A stretch of 64,000 bases of DNA. Origin: Flavobacterium noncentrifugens (GTDB lineage: Bacteria > Bacteroidota > Bacteroidia > Flavobacteriales > Flavobacteriaceae). Where the stretch lies: NCBI RefSeq assembly GCF_900100375.1, contig NZ_FNEZ01000003.1:468183-532182 (forward strand). The letters are read 5' to 3'. This document shows positions 36,434-44,347 of this stretch, piece by piece (within the stretch, counting starts at the first letter, position 1; every line of letters begins with the position of its first letter). Position numbers and translations under genes: made by a program. Under the pieces are notes generated by a model. The model worked only from the letters and a program-made list of their open reading frames with translations, had not been told where the DNA came from and did no database searches.

Positions 36434-38818
36434 ATGAAACAGACTATGAAAAATGATAACATCCTCAGAAATAACGGAACGCCGCCTGGTTTTCTTCCTT
36501 TTATGAACAATAATTTCTTTAACGAGCAAAAAAAACCTCTAAAAGTTCCTGTGGATGAAAACATGCTGCCAGAAATCTTGTTCATCACGACTTTTCCGCC
36601 GCGCGAATGCGGTATTGCGACTTATTCGCAGGATCTGATCAATGCGTTGAACAAACAATTTGTTTATTCGTTTAATATCGAAATCTGCGCTGTAGAAAAC
36701 AATAGTGAAAGGCATACTTACGGCAAGGATGTGAAATACAAACTCAATACTTCTGAGCCAAAATCGTATATTAAAATGGCTGAGAAAATCAATGCCGACG
36801 ACAATATCAAAGTTGTTCTGATTCAGCATGAATTTGGCCTATTTGCAGAAACGGTTGATGAATTCAACGATTTCGTTTCACGGATCAAAAAACCGCTGGG
36901 CATTGTTTTCCACACTGTGTTGCCAAGGCCAGACGAAGTATTTAAACAAAAAGTACAGCATTTACTGGATTATGCCGATGGGATTATCGTGATGACGCAC
37001 GGCGCAGGAGAAATCCTCGAACGCGATTACCGTGTTGACAGTTCGAAAATCAATGTAATTGCACATGGAACGCACCTGGTTCCGCATTTGGATAAAAATG
37101 TTTTGAAAGAAAAATACGGATTGCAAGGCAGGAGAGTGCTTTCTACTTTTGGTTTGCTGAGTTCTGGAAAAAGCATCGAAACGACTTTAGAGGCTTTGCC
37201 TGGAATTGTAAAAACCACGCCTGAAGTGATTTTTTTGATCATCGGAAAAACACATCCAACCGTTGCATTGCAGGAAGGCGAAAAATACCGCGAGGAATTG
37301 CAGCGCAAGATCGTCGAGCTGAACATTCAGGACAACGTAAAGTTTGTAAACAAATATTTGCCTTTGGACGAACTTTTAGAATACCTGCAATTGACAGATA
37401 TTTATTTGTTTACTTCAAAAGACCCGAATCAGGCGGTAAGCGGCACTTTTTCGTATGCTTTAAGCTGCGGATGTCCTGTAGTTTCTACTCCGATCCCGCA
37501 CGCCAAAGAAGTTTTATCGGGTGAAAGCGGAATCCTATTTGATTTTGGGGATTCCAAACAATTGAAAGAAGCCGTAAACAAATTGTTGTTTGATGAGGAA
37601 TTGCGACTCAATATCATTTCAAACGGATTGCATAAAATTACGTGTACGGCCTGGGAAAATTCAGCTGTGGCACATGCGAAATTCCTTCAGAAAATTGCAA
37701 GGAATAAATTCGAACTCCACTATCGCAACCCGGATATCAATTTAGATCACATCAAAAAAATGACTACCGATTTCGGGATGCTGCAGTTTGCAAAGATCAA
37801 CGTTCCCGATATCAATTCAGGCTACACGATCGATGACAATGCGCGCGCGATGATCGCCTTATGCCAGCATTACAAAATGACGCGTGAGGAAGACGATTTG
37901 CTTTACATTAAAATATACCTTGATTTTATCGCTTATTGCGAACGCCCGAAAGATCTGTTTTTGAATTATGTGGATTACAATAACAATTTCACAACCCAAA
38001 ATGCCGAGGTAAACCTGGCAGATTCCACAGGACGCGCGATCTGGGCATTGGGCTACCTGATTTCATTGGCACACATTTTACCGTATGAAATCGTTTCAAA
38101 AGCGGAAAAGGTTTTTGACAGGGCTGTGCAATGTGCGACTAAAGTGCATTCGCCACGAGCCATGTCGTTTATCATTAAAGGTTTGTATTATTACAACCGT
38201 TCGGTGGAAAATGACAATACGTCTGAAATCACAAAAATGCTTGCCGATCGTTTGGTTCAGATGTACAAACATGAATCATCTCCAGATTGGTTATGGTTTG
38301 AAAGTTACCTGACGTATGCCAACAGCATTTTGCCCGAAGCTTTATTGTGTGCCTATACCATCACCGATGACACAACTTATAAAGCGATCGCTAAAGAATC
38401 ATTCGACTTTTTAATGGCGAAAACTTTTTCAGACTCAGAAATTAAAGTCATTACGAATCAAGGCTGGTGTCAGAAAGGTGAAGAAAATTCCGGTTTTGGA
38501 GAGCAGCCGATTGATGTGGCTTATACGATTATTACGCTCAGGAAATTCCACGATGTCTTTAAAGAAAAATCTTATTTGGATAAAATGGAAACGGCTTTCA
38601 ACTGGTTCTTAGGAAACAACCATTTGCAACAGATTATTTACAATCCATGTACTGGCGGCTGTTTTGACGGATTGGAAGAAAAGAACGTCAATTTAAATCA
38701 AGGTGCAGAATCGACTGTAAGTTATTTAATGGCAAGATTGATGAGCTACCGTTATTTTGGAAATGAGACCAACAGTTACCATAGAAGGAAAAACAAACCG
38801 GTAAAGGTTTTGCATTAA
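36434..38818 (+). CDS. GT4 glycosyltransferase fused to a C-terminal helical glycosidase-like domain
   Basis: The 794-residue protein has a GT-B GT4 domain at about residues 45-425 (ITTFPPRECGIATYSQDLIN, FGLLSSGKSIETTLEALPGI, GTFSYALSCGCPVVSTPI, GESGILFDFGD). A second domain of about 350 residues follows with alpha/alpha-barrel signatures (DDNARAMIALCQHY, DSTGRAIWALGYLIS, WLWFESYLTYANSILPEALL, GGCFDGLEEK, NLNQGAESTVSYLMARL). The C-terminal part looks like a six-hairpin glycosidase or binding domain. There is no signal peptide. Starts at 36434 and 36446 are both possible. Its coupling to the GH130 gene suggests an intracellular mannoside pathway. A strong terminator follows. Confidence 0.85.
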   Translation: MKQTMKNDNILRNNGTPPGFLPFMNNNFFNEQKKPLKVPVDENMLPEILFITTFPPRECGIATYSQDLINALNKQFVYSFNIEICAVENNSERHTYGKDVKYKLNTSEPKSYIKMAEKINADDNIKVVLIQHEFGLFAETVDEFNDFVSRIKKPLGIVFHTVLPRPDEVFKQKVQHLLDYADGIIVMTHGAGEILERDYRVDSSKINVIAHGTHLVPHLDKNVLKEKYGLQGRRVLSTFGLLSSGKSIETTLEALPGIVKTTPEVIFLIIGKTHPTVALQEGEKYREELQRKIVELNIQDNVKFVNKYLPLDELLEYLQLTDIYLFTSKDPNQAVSGTFSYALSCGCPVVSTPIPHAKEVLSGESGILFDFGDSKQLKEAVNKLLFDEELRLNIISNGLHKITCTAWENSAVAHAKFLQKIARNKFELHYRNPDINLDHIKKMTTDFGMLQFAKINVPDINSGYTIDDNARAMIALCQHYKMTREEDDLLYIKIYLDFIAYCERPKDLFLNYVDYNNNFTTQNAEVNLADSTGRAIWALGYLISLAHILPYEIVSKAEKVFDRAVQCATKVHSPRAMSFIIKGLYYYNRSVENDNTSEITKMLADRLVQMYKHESSPDWLWFESYLTYANSILPEALLCAYTITDDTTYKAIAKESFDFLMAKTFSDSEIKVITNQGWCQKGEENSGFGEQPIDVAYTIITLRKFHDVFKEKSYLDKMETAFNWFLGNNHLQQIIYNPCTGGCFDGLEEKNVNLNQGAESTVSYLMARLMSYRYFGNETNSYHRRKNKPVKVLH

Positions 38819-38863
38819 AGCATAAAAAAAGGGAATCGATTTGATTCCCTTTTTTTATGCTTT
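38817..38863. terminator. Strong bidirectional terminator
   Basis: AAAGCATAAAAAAAGGGAAT and the matching ATTCCCTTTTTTTATGCTTT form a stem of about 21 bp with a 5-nt loop. It separates the GT4 fusion gene from the convergent lipoprotein gene. Confidence 0.93.
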
Positions 38864-38874
38864 AATTTTTTAAA

Positions 38875-39396
38875 CTATTTTGTACTTGTTGAAGTAACTC
38901 TCTTAAAGCTGCTATCTGATAATTTTAGCATTTGTACCACATCATTATATTTCGTACTTGTCATTTTATTTGCCAGATCACCTGGCACAATAACGACCCT
39001 AAAAACCTGATCTTGTGTATAAGCAGGAGTTAAAACAGAATCATTTGACTGGTCAAGATAAATACTGATATCACTTCGCGTGAAATCAAAATTGTATTCT
39101 AATTCTCCGCTTAGGAAATAATACGTTTTTGGTATCGATTCCCAGATATCAGCACCACCGGTCGTACTGCCTTTAAGCCTGTAAGCCAAAACCATGTCTC
39201 CTTCGTAAATTTGTGGAAACTGGTATACAATTCCATAGAAATCTGTTCCATCATTAACAAAATCTACGTTAGTTATTTCATATACATCTGCTACCAAAGC
39301 AGTTCCTTGTTCTCCCTGCGGCCCTGCATCGCCTTCACAGCTTTGGGTCAATGCCATTCCGGCAACAGCAGTCAGTAGTAAAAATATCTTTTTCAT
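38875..39396 (-). CDS. Lipoprotein with a short collagen-like segment
   Basis: The 173-residue lipoprotein (MKKIFLLLTAVAGMALTQSC) has a lipobox with Cys at about residue 20, followed by EGDAGPQGEQG, a short Gly-X-Y run. A beta-rich domain of about 140 residues comes next (AYRLKGSTTGGADIWESIPK, FDFTRSDISIYLDQ). Similar small lipoproteins are widespread in Flavobacteriia; their function is unknown. The ATG at 39396 is preferred because it opens the signal peptide. A TACATTTA element lies upstream on the minus strand. Confidence 0.82.
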   Translation of the reverse strand: MKKIFLLLTAVAGMALTQSCEGDAGPQGEQGTALVADVYEITNVDFVNDGTDFYGIVYQFPQIYEGDMVLAYRLKGSTTGGADIWESIPKTYYFLSGELEYNFDFTRSDISIYLDQSNDSVLTPAYTQDQVFRVVIVPGDLANKMTSTKYNDVVQMLKLSDSSFKRVTSTSTK

Positions 39397-39504
39397 AATT
39401 TTAATTTTTAATTGTTTATAAATGTATCCCAAAAATTAAACCAAAAAAAGTATTTTACGGTAATTTTAGTAAATTTAAGGAAGATTACAATTAATGATTA
39501 TTTT

Positions 39505-40062
39505 ATGGATGTCAAGCTTTTCATGGCCATCATTGGCTGCAAACCCGACGGAAGATTTACAGAGCAGCACGATGTTTTTTTCGGGGCTGCAAATTCAATG
39601 AAAGAACTTATTCCACAAATGAAAGCATTCTGGCCCGAAGCCAAAGGAAAAATCCATATTGATTCGTGGCGTGAAGTGACTGCTGTCGATGGTTATAAAA
39701 TCGAAGTGGTTCCTAAGGATGATTCGATCAGCAATCCCGAACGCCTTTTTTTCATTAATCTCGGCGGTTACAAACCCGATGAATTTGAGGAATACCATTA
39801 TAAAGTGCTTGCCATCGGCGAAAGCCTGGCCGAAGCCTCAAAAAAATCCAAACAAACTTCGTTTTTCAAGCATTGGGGATTTAAAGGCGCGAATGCACAC
39901 ATTGATGACAAATATGGCATTGATGTCGATGACGCGTACAATGTTTCCGATATTTTAAAGCCAACATTTCAAGAACAATTCAGCCTTCGGATCACAAAAC
40001 CACAAAACATCACTGAAGATGTGCTTCACATTGGCTATTACCGACTCGAGAAACTGCCCTAA
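39505..40062 (+). CDS. DUF1543 family protein
   Basis: The 185-residue protein starts MDVKLFMAIIGCKPDGRFTE and carries the DUF1543 pattern: HDVFFGAANSMKELIPQMKA, FWPEAKGKIHIDSWREV, FFINLGGYKPDEFEEYHYK and KHWGFKGANAHIDDKYGIDV. Family members are small bacterial proteins of unknown function. It appears to be two related halves (residues 1-95 and 96-185). The open frame upstream to 39412 overlaps a neighbouring promoter and is not coding. Cytoplasmic; no obvious partner. Confidence 0.85.
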   Translation: MDVKLFMAIIGCKPDGRFTEQHDVFFGAANSMKELIPQMKAFWPEAKGKIHIDSWREVTAVDGYKIEVVPKDDSISNPERLFFINLGGYKPDEFEEYHYKVLAIGESLAEASKKSKQTSFFKHWGFKGANAHIDDKYGIDVDDAYNVSDILKPTFQEQFSLRITKPQNITEDVLHIGYYRLEKLP

Positions 40063-40095
40063 ACCTGATAACAATCGTATCTTTATTAACTTATA

Positions 40096-40125
40096 GCTAT
40101 CCGATGAAGATGTCTGATGGATAGC
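40096..40125 (+). other. Leader hairpin upstream of the iron-permease-like gene
   Basis: GCTATCC and GGATAGC form a perfect 7-bp stem with a 16-nt loop, 17 bp before the next ATG at 40143. No T tract follows it on the plus strand. Confidence 0.4.
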
Positions 40126-40142
40126 AAAAATTCAAAACAATC

Positions 40143-40628
40143 ATGAAAAAAAATTCTGGTAAAGGCAAGAAAAAAAATTCGTTTGACGCCCTAGCAACTG
40201 CTGCTGCAAAAGCAACAGGAAGTACAACAGCTTTTACACTTGCCACATTAACTGTTGTAGTCTGGGCGGTAACAGGGCCAGTTTTCAACTATTCTGAAAC
40301 CTGGCAGCTCGTGATTAATACTGGAACCACGATCATTACTTTCCTGATGGTTTTCCTGATTCAAAAGGCACAGAATAAAGATTCACTTGCCATCCAACTC
40401 AAATTAAATGAGCTTGTTGCGTCGCATGAACTCGCCAGCAACAGGCTTGTTGACATTGAAGACATGACAGAACAGGAAATGGAAGTCATCAAAAAATATT
40501 ATGTGCATTTAAGCAAACTGGCGCAAAAAGAAGAAAGCCTGCAATGCTCGCATTCTATCGAAGAAGCAGAAGAACTGCACCACATCAAAGCCAAACTCAA
40601 AAAAGAACGCGATCAGTTGCCCTCATAA
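40143..40628 (+). CDS. Low-affinity iron permease family protein
   Basis: The 161-residue inner-membrane protein has a basic N-terminus ([20 protein letters not shown]). Two transmembrane helices follow ([40 protein letters not shown]), then [20 protein letters not shown], the signature of PF04120, named after yeast Fet4. A charged C-terminal coiled coil follows (ENLxE-like, residues 105-160). Whether the bacterial proteins transport iron is not established. A terminator follows at 40643. Confidence 0.88.
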   Translation: MKKNSGKGKKKNSFDALATAAAKATGSTTAFTLATLTVVVWAVTGPVFNYSETWQLVINTGTTIITFLMVFLIQKAQNKDSLAIQLKLNELVASHELASNRLVDIEDMTEQEMEVIKKYYVHLSKLAQKEESLQCSHSIEEAEELHHIKAKLKKERDQLPS

Positions 40629-40642
40629 ATTCAGATTTAAAA

Positions 40643-40672
40643 TTAATCCCTGTATCGTTCGGGGATTTTTTA
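40643..40672 (+). terminator. Probable terminator after the iron-permease-like gene
   Basis: AATCCC and GGGATT pair, extended by a T-G pair, with a loop of about 10 nt and a TTTTTT tract. It separates this gene from the TetR operon. Confidence 0.65.
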
Positions 40673-40712
40673 TAAATTTTATATAAATAAGCGAACATTC
40701 ATTTATAATTTA

Positions 40713-40720
40713 TACATTTG
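40713..40720 (+). promoter_or_regulatory. -7 element TACATTTG of the TetR-MFS operon
   Basis: Exact TAnnTTTG match, 14 bp upstream of the tetR-like ATG. The leader would be about 8 nt. Confidence 0.6.
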
Positions 40721-40734
40721 CAAAAAAAATTAAT

Positions 40735-41325
40735 ATGCGTACCAGAAACGCCGATAAAGAAAAATTGGTCATTGAAAAAGCGATCGAACTCATTGTAAGC
40801 GACGGATTTGAAGGTTTTAGCATGAACAAGCTTGCGCGATTGTGCAACATTTCGGTCGCGACTTTATACATCTATTACCAGCATAAAGATGATCTGATAA
40901 CGAAAATCGGGTCTGAAATTGGCACTGCTTTTTTTGCACATACATTGAAGGATTTTTCTGCCGATATGCCTTTTCCGCAAGGTTTGAGGAAACAATGGGA
41001 AAACCGGATTTCTTTTTCATTACAGCATCCTAAAATTGTAGCTTGCTTTGAAATCATCCGCCATTCGCCTCACGGAGAACAGATTTTGCAGACAGCTGTG
41101 AGCCCGTTTAAACAAATCATGGCCGATTTTTTCACCAATGCTGTTGATAATAAAGAATTGCAACCACTGCCTATCGAAGTATTCTGGAGTGTAGCATACG
41201 GCCCGCTTTACAGTTTACTGCGTTTCCACAGCGAAGGCAAAAGCATGGGCGGCAAACCATTTTCACTAACCGATGACTATACGAATCAAGCGCTTGAATT
41301 GGTGTTGAAAGCATTAAAGCCATAA
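40735..41325 (+). CDS. TetR/AcrR family transcriptional regulator
   Basis: The 196-residue repressor has an N-terminal helix-turn-helix (KLVIEKAIELIVSDGFEGFS, MNKLARLCNISVATLYIYYQ, HKDDLITKIG). The C-terminal ligand domain has no motif pointing to a particular effector. It leads the operon tetR - HMA-like - MFS, with 3 bp and 21 bp gaps, and most likely controls it. Induction by a compound exported by the MFS pump is inferred. The start ATG is 14 bp after the -7 element. Confidence 0.93.
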   Translation: MRTRNADKEKLVIEKAIELIVSDGFEGFSMNKLARLCNISVATLYIYYQHKDDLITKIGSEIGTAFFAHTLKDFSADMPFPQGLRKQWENRISFSLQHPKIVACFEIIRHSPHGEQILQTAVSPFKQIMADFFTNAVDNKELQPLPIEVFWSVAYGPLYSLLRFHSEGKSMGGKPFSLTDDYTNQALELVLKALKP

Positions 41326-41328
41326 ATC

Positions 41329-41556
41329 ATGGAAACGAATTTAAACCACATTTTGGTTTTCAAAACCAATATTGACCAACTTTCCACCGATTGTGCCTTG
41401 TCAGAATCGTTGGGCAAACAAACCGGAATTTCACAATGGAGTATCGATCATGAAGATTGTGACCGCGTGCTTCGCATTGTTTCGAAAACTTTATCAAACC
41501 ACGACATCATTTCACTCATCAACGCACATGGATTTGAGTGTGCCGAATTACCATAA
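41329..41556 (+). CDS. Small HMA-like protein without CxxC motif
   Basis: The 75-residue protein (METNLNHILVFKTNIDQLST) has the beta-alpha-beta-beta-alpha-beta pattern of heavy-metal-associated domains (HILVFKTNI, CDRVLRIVSK, IISLINAHGFECAEL). The usual CxxC loop is reduced to one Cys (STDCALS), with two more Cys elsewhere. It starts 3 bp after the TetR gene and precedes the MFS gene. It might bind a metal or another ligand, or act as a small partner of either neighbour; this is inference. Confidence 0.7.
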   Translation: METNLNHILVFKTNIDQLSTDCALSESLGKQTGISQWSIDHEDCDRVLRIVSKTLSNHDIISLINAHGFECAELP

Positions 41557-41577
41557 CATCAAACAAAAGTCAAAAAA

Positions 41578-42834
41578 ATGGACACTCAAAAAATAGAAAT
41601 CCCACCATTTACACCGCATCAAAAATTCATTATCGCGATATTGGCATTGTTGCAATTTACCGTCATCCTGGATTTCATGGTCATTTCGCCACTTGGTGAT
41701 ATTTTAATGAAAACACTGGACATGAGTACGGCCAACTTCGGAATGGTCGTTTCTGCTTATGCATTTAGCGCCGGGATTTCAGGTTTGCTGGCTGCAGGTT
41801 TTGCTGATAGATTTGACCGTAAAAAACTGCTGATCTTCTTCTACACCGGATTTATCATCGGAACTTTATGCTGCGCTTTTTCTCCAAATTATCAGATGCT
41901 ACTCGCGTCAAGGATCGTCACCGGATTTTTTGGCGGCGTCATCGGATCTGTTTCATTGGCCATCGTAACCGATTTATTTGCGGTAAATCAACGTGGCCGT
42001 GTCATGGGATTTATCCAGATGGCATTTGCTTCAAGCCAGATCTTAGGAATACCGATCGGTATTTATTTTGCAAATCTTTGGGGCTGGCATTCGGCTTTCT
42101 TAATGATCGTCTTGCTGGCATCGGTAATCCTAATTGCCGTGATCTTTAAAATGCAGCCTGTGAATAAACATCTGGAAATACAATCGGATAAAAGTCCGTT
42201 CCTGCATTTGTGGCATACTTTGAGCAATAAAAATTACCAGATCGGATTTACGGCAATCGCCTTTTTATCGGTCGGCGGATTTATGCTGCAACCGTTTGGA
42301 AGCGCATACCTGGTCAACAACATCCACATCAGCCACGCACAATTGCCAATGGTATTTTTCTTTACCGGCGTTTCGGTTTTGATCATCATGCCGCTCATCG
42401 GGAAACTCAGCGACCGCATCAATAAATTCAAGCTTTTTACAATCGGATCGGTTATTTCGATCGTGATGATTCTGATTTACACCAATTTGCCTGTCGTACC
42501 ATTATGGGAAGTTGTCGCGCTAAATATGATCCTTTTTATGGGAATTATGAGCCGAATGGTTCCGGCAACGACTCTAAATACGAGTATTCCGGAAGTGAAA
42601 GACCGCGGTGCCTACATGGCAATCACGTCTTCGATGCAACAGATTGCAGGCGGAATTGCGGCAATTTGTGCTGGATACATCGTGCATCAGCAAACAAAAA
42701 CGAGTCCGCTCGAAAATTATGGATTGCTCGGCATCATCATTTCATGCGTGACTTTAACAACAGTTTTCCTGATTTACCGCGTAAGCAAAATGGTGCAGCG
42801 AAAAGCCGATACTATTAAAATTCCTGCGGAATAA
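41578..42834 (+). CDS. MFS transporter
   Basis: The 418-residue inner-membrane transporter has 12 predicted helices and major-facilitator motifs: GFADRFDRKKLLIFFY (the D-R-x-x-R/K loop motif) and NQRGRVMGFIQMAFASSQIL. It resembles drug/proton antiporters. It lies in the TetR operon 21 bp downstream of the HMA-like gene and is probably a regulated efflux pump. The substrate is not known. Confidence 0.93.
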   Translation: MDTQKIEIPPFTPHQKFIIAILALLQFTVILDFMVISPLGDILMKTLDMSTANFGMVVSAYAFSAGISGLLAAGFADRFDRKKLLIFFYTGFIIGTLCCAFSPNYQMLLASRIVTGFFGGVIGSVSLAIVTDLFAVNQRGRVMGFIQMAFASSQILGIPIGIYFANLWGWHSAFLMIVLLASVILIAVIFKMQPVNKHLEIQSDKSPFLHLWHTLSNKNYQIGFTAIAFLSVGGFMLQPFGSAYLVNNIHISHAQLPMVFFFTGVSVLIIMPLIGKLSDRINKFKLFTIGSVISIVMILIYTNLPVVPLWEVVALNMILFMGIMSRMVPATTLNTSIPEVKDRGAYMAITSSMQQIAGGIAAICAGYIVHQQTKTSPLENYGLLGIIISCVTLTTVFLIYRVSKMVQRKADTIKIPAE

Positions 42835-42871
42835 AATCGTAATTTTACGGCTGATTGACATCCAATAAATC

Positions 42872-43021
42872 ATGGGCAGAAATAACGAAAGAAACATCAA
42901 AAAGCACAATGACAAACTGCATAAAGCGCAGGATAAGGCGAAGCAGGCAGACATTTTGCGCAAAGAAAAACTAGCTGAGATCATCAAAAAATTCAACGAG
43001 AAAAATTCCGAAAACAGTTAA
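42872..43021 (+). CDS. Small basic coiled-coil protein (49 residues)
   Basis: The sequence MGRNNERNIKKHNDKLHKAQ continues with DKAKQADILRKEKLAEIIKK and ends FNEKNSENS. It is nearly all helix-forming and highly charged with many Lys and Glu residues. Similar short proteins recur in Flavobacteriia, so it is likely a real gene even though it is short. Function unknown. The next gene starts 11 bp after its stop. Confidence 0.75.
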   Translation: MGRNNERNIKKHNDKLHKAQDKAKQADILRKEKLAEIIKKFNEKNSENS

Positions 43022-43032
43022 ATAATCAAGTT

Positions 43033-43260
43033 ATGGAAGAATTAAAATTCAGTTCATTGCAGTACGAAGTCCAACAGGTTATCGACTTAATGGCTGCCGG
43101 AAATTTTGGCGGTGCGAATGACAGGCTCATCGAAGCCAGCGACATTCTTGACGAATTGCTGGATTTTTCAGAAGCCGATGAAGACCTGATCGAAATCAGC
43201 CGTTACCAGGTTTTGCTGAACCAGCTGCAGCAGAAAATCAACATCGGACTTGGAAAATAA
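43033..43260 (+). CDS. Small acidic helical protein (75 residues)
   Basis: The sequence MEELKFSSLQYEVQQVIDLM continues with a helical DRLIEASDILDELLDFSEAD and ends LQQKINIGLGK. It is acidic and alpha-helical without a signal peptide. No family was recognised. It lies 11 bp after the 49-residue gene and 10 bp before the ychJ-like gene, so these small genes may share a transcript. Confidence 0.65.
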   Translation: MEELKFSSLQYEVQQVIDLMAAGNFGGANDRLIEASDILDELLDFSEADEDLIEISRYQVLLNQLQQKINIGLGK

Positions 43261-43270
43261 TTACTGAAAA

Positions 43271-43645
43271 ATGTCAGATGAAAAATGTTACTGCTGTTCT
43301 GAAAAGCTATTTTCAGATTGTTGCGAACCTTTTATCCTTAGAAAGCAATTTGCGCCTACTGCCGAAGCATTAATGCGTTCGAGATATTCGGCATACGCAA
43401 CCCATCATGCCGATTATCTGGTAGAAACAACTGCTGCTGCAACACGAAAACTCCACAAAAAATCAGATATTTTAAATTGGGCGAAAAGCAATCAATGGGT
43501 AAAGCTCGAAATCATTAATTCATCCGAAAATATTATAGAATTCAAAGCGCATTATATTGACAACCAGTTTAAGGCACACATTCATCACGAACGGTCAAAG
43601 TTCATAAGAGCGGACAACCACTGGTTTTACAGCGATTTTGAATAG
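43271..43645 (+). CDS. YchJ family protein (SEC-C-like metal-binding)
   Basis: The 124-residue protein has an N-terminal Cys cluster (CYCCSEKLFSDCCEPF) as in SEC-C and YchJ zinc motifs. PTAEALMRSRYSAYATHHAD, LETTAAA-type and RSKFIRADNHWFYSDF segments are typical of YchJ (UPF0225). The family is widely conserved and of unknown biochemical role. It follows two small genes with gaps of about 10 bp. Confidence 0.88.
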   Translation: MSDEKCYCCSEKLFSDCCEPFILRKQFAPTAEALMRSRYSAYATHHADYLVETTAAATRKLHKKSDILNWAKSNQWVKLEIINSSENIIEFKAHYIDNQFKAHIHHERSKFIRADNHWFYSDFE

Positions 43646-43736
43646 CACAAGACAATCGTATAAATTTTTACCGGCGTTCTGTAACATTCATATAGGCATT
43701 CAGGGTTAAATTTACTTAACCCAAAATACTACGAAT

Positions 43737-43985
43737 ATGAAAACTTTCAATGCTTTTGATGAAGCCAAATTGGCTGCCGCAAATTTTGACGATAATATTT
43801 CTTCCCTTGACGACCAGCTTTTAAATATCTACTGGGAAAAAAAAGAACTTGAAGAGTTTCTTCCGAAAATTGGAACATACGCTACCGCAAAAGAAGTCGT
43901 AGCCATTACACTGGCGCAATTGGCTATGATGGAAAAGCATATTGTTTCCATCTTACACAAAATGTCTAAACCACAAGGCAATTAA
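43737..43985 (+). CDS. Small DUF892-like (ferritin-like) protein
   Basis: The 82-residue protein (MKTFNAFDEAKLAAANFDDN) contains DDQLLNIYWEKKELEEFLPK and ATAKEVVAITLAQLAMMEKH. This matches the first two helices of the YciE/DUF892 ferritin-like family (LxDIYWAEKALxKALPKM...ATSxEL). Complete family members have about 160 residues, so this is a half-length form or a dimerising relative. No Fe-binding set can be assigned. A terminator follows 8 bp after the stop. Confidence 0.55.
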   Translation: MKTFNAFDEAKLAAANFDDNISSLDDQLLNIYWEKKELEEFLPKIGTYATAKEVVAITLAQLAMMEKHIVSILHKMSKPQGN

Positions 43986-43993
43986 TTATAAAC

Positions 43994-44029
43994 AAAAAAA
44001 ACTACAACAATATTTGCTGTAGTTTTTTT
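43994..44029 (+). terminator. Terminator after the DUF892-like gene
   Basis: AAAAAAACTACA and TGTAGTTTTTTT form a 12-bp stem with an 11-nt loop and T tract. A second hairpin (AATGCCTAAG and CTTAAGGCATTTTTTT, 44031-44056) directly follows and overlaps the end of the convergent lipoprotein gene. Confidence 0.85.
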
Positions 44030-44046
44030 ATAATGCCTAAGGAAGC

Positions 44047-44256
44047 TTAAGGCATTTTTTTAGTTCCTGTTCCTGCGGTATCTACAGGAGCGGTTCCAGT
44101 CGTATCAACTGTTGCCGGCATTGCGGTTACAGTCGTATCGGCAGTTGTGCTGGTTTCAGTTTCCGTAACTGTTGGTTCTGCGTTCTTACAGGAAACCATT
44201 GTGGTCGCTATAACAGCAAACAACAATACCAGGCCAGATCTCATTAATTTCGTCAT
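44047..44256 (-). CDS. Small Thr-rich lipoprotein
   Basis: The 69-residue protein (MTKLMRSGLVLLFAVIATTM, lipobox VSCKNAEP, Cys at about residue 23) has a mature part that is almost entirely Thr, Ala, Val and Asp (TETETSTTADTTVTAM). It is disordered and low-complexity and probably lipid-anchored in the outer membrane. Its role is not known. The -7-like TATCTTTA lies at 44287-44294 on the minus strand. Confidence 0.7.
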   Translation of the reverse strand: MTKLMRSGLVLLFAVIATTMVSCKNAEPTVTETETSTTADTTVTAMPATVDTTGTAPVDTAGTGTKKMP

Positions 44257-44347
44257 GATTCTATGTGTTTTGGATTAGTAATCTTATAAAGATAAGCAAT
44301 TGATTTTCAAACAGCTTACAAAATTTACACAATTTTTTTGTAATATT

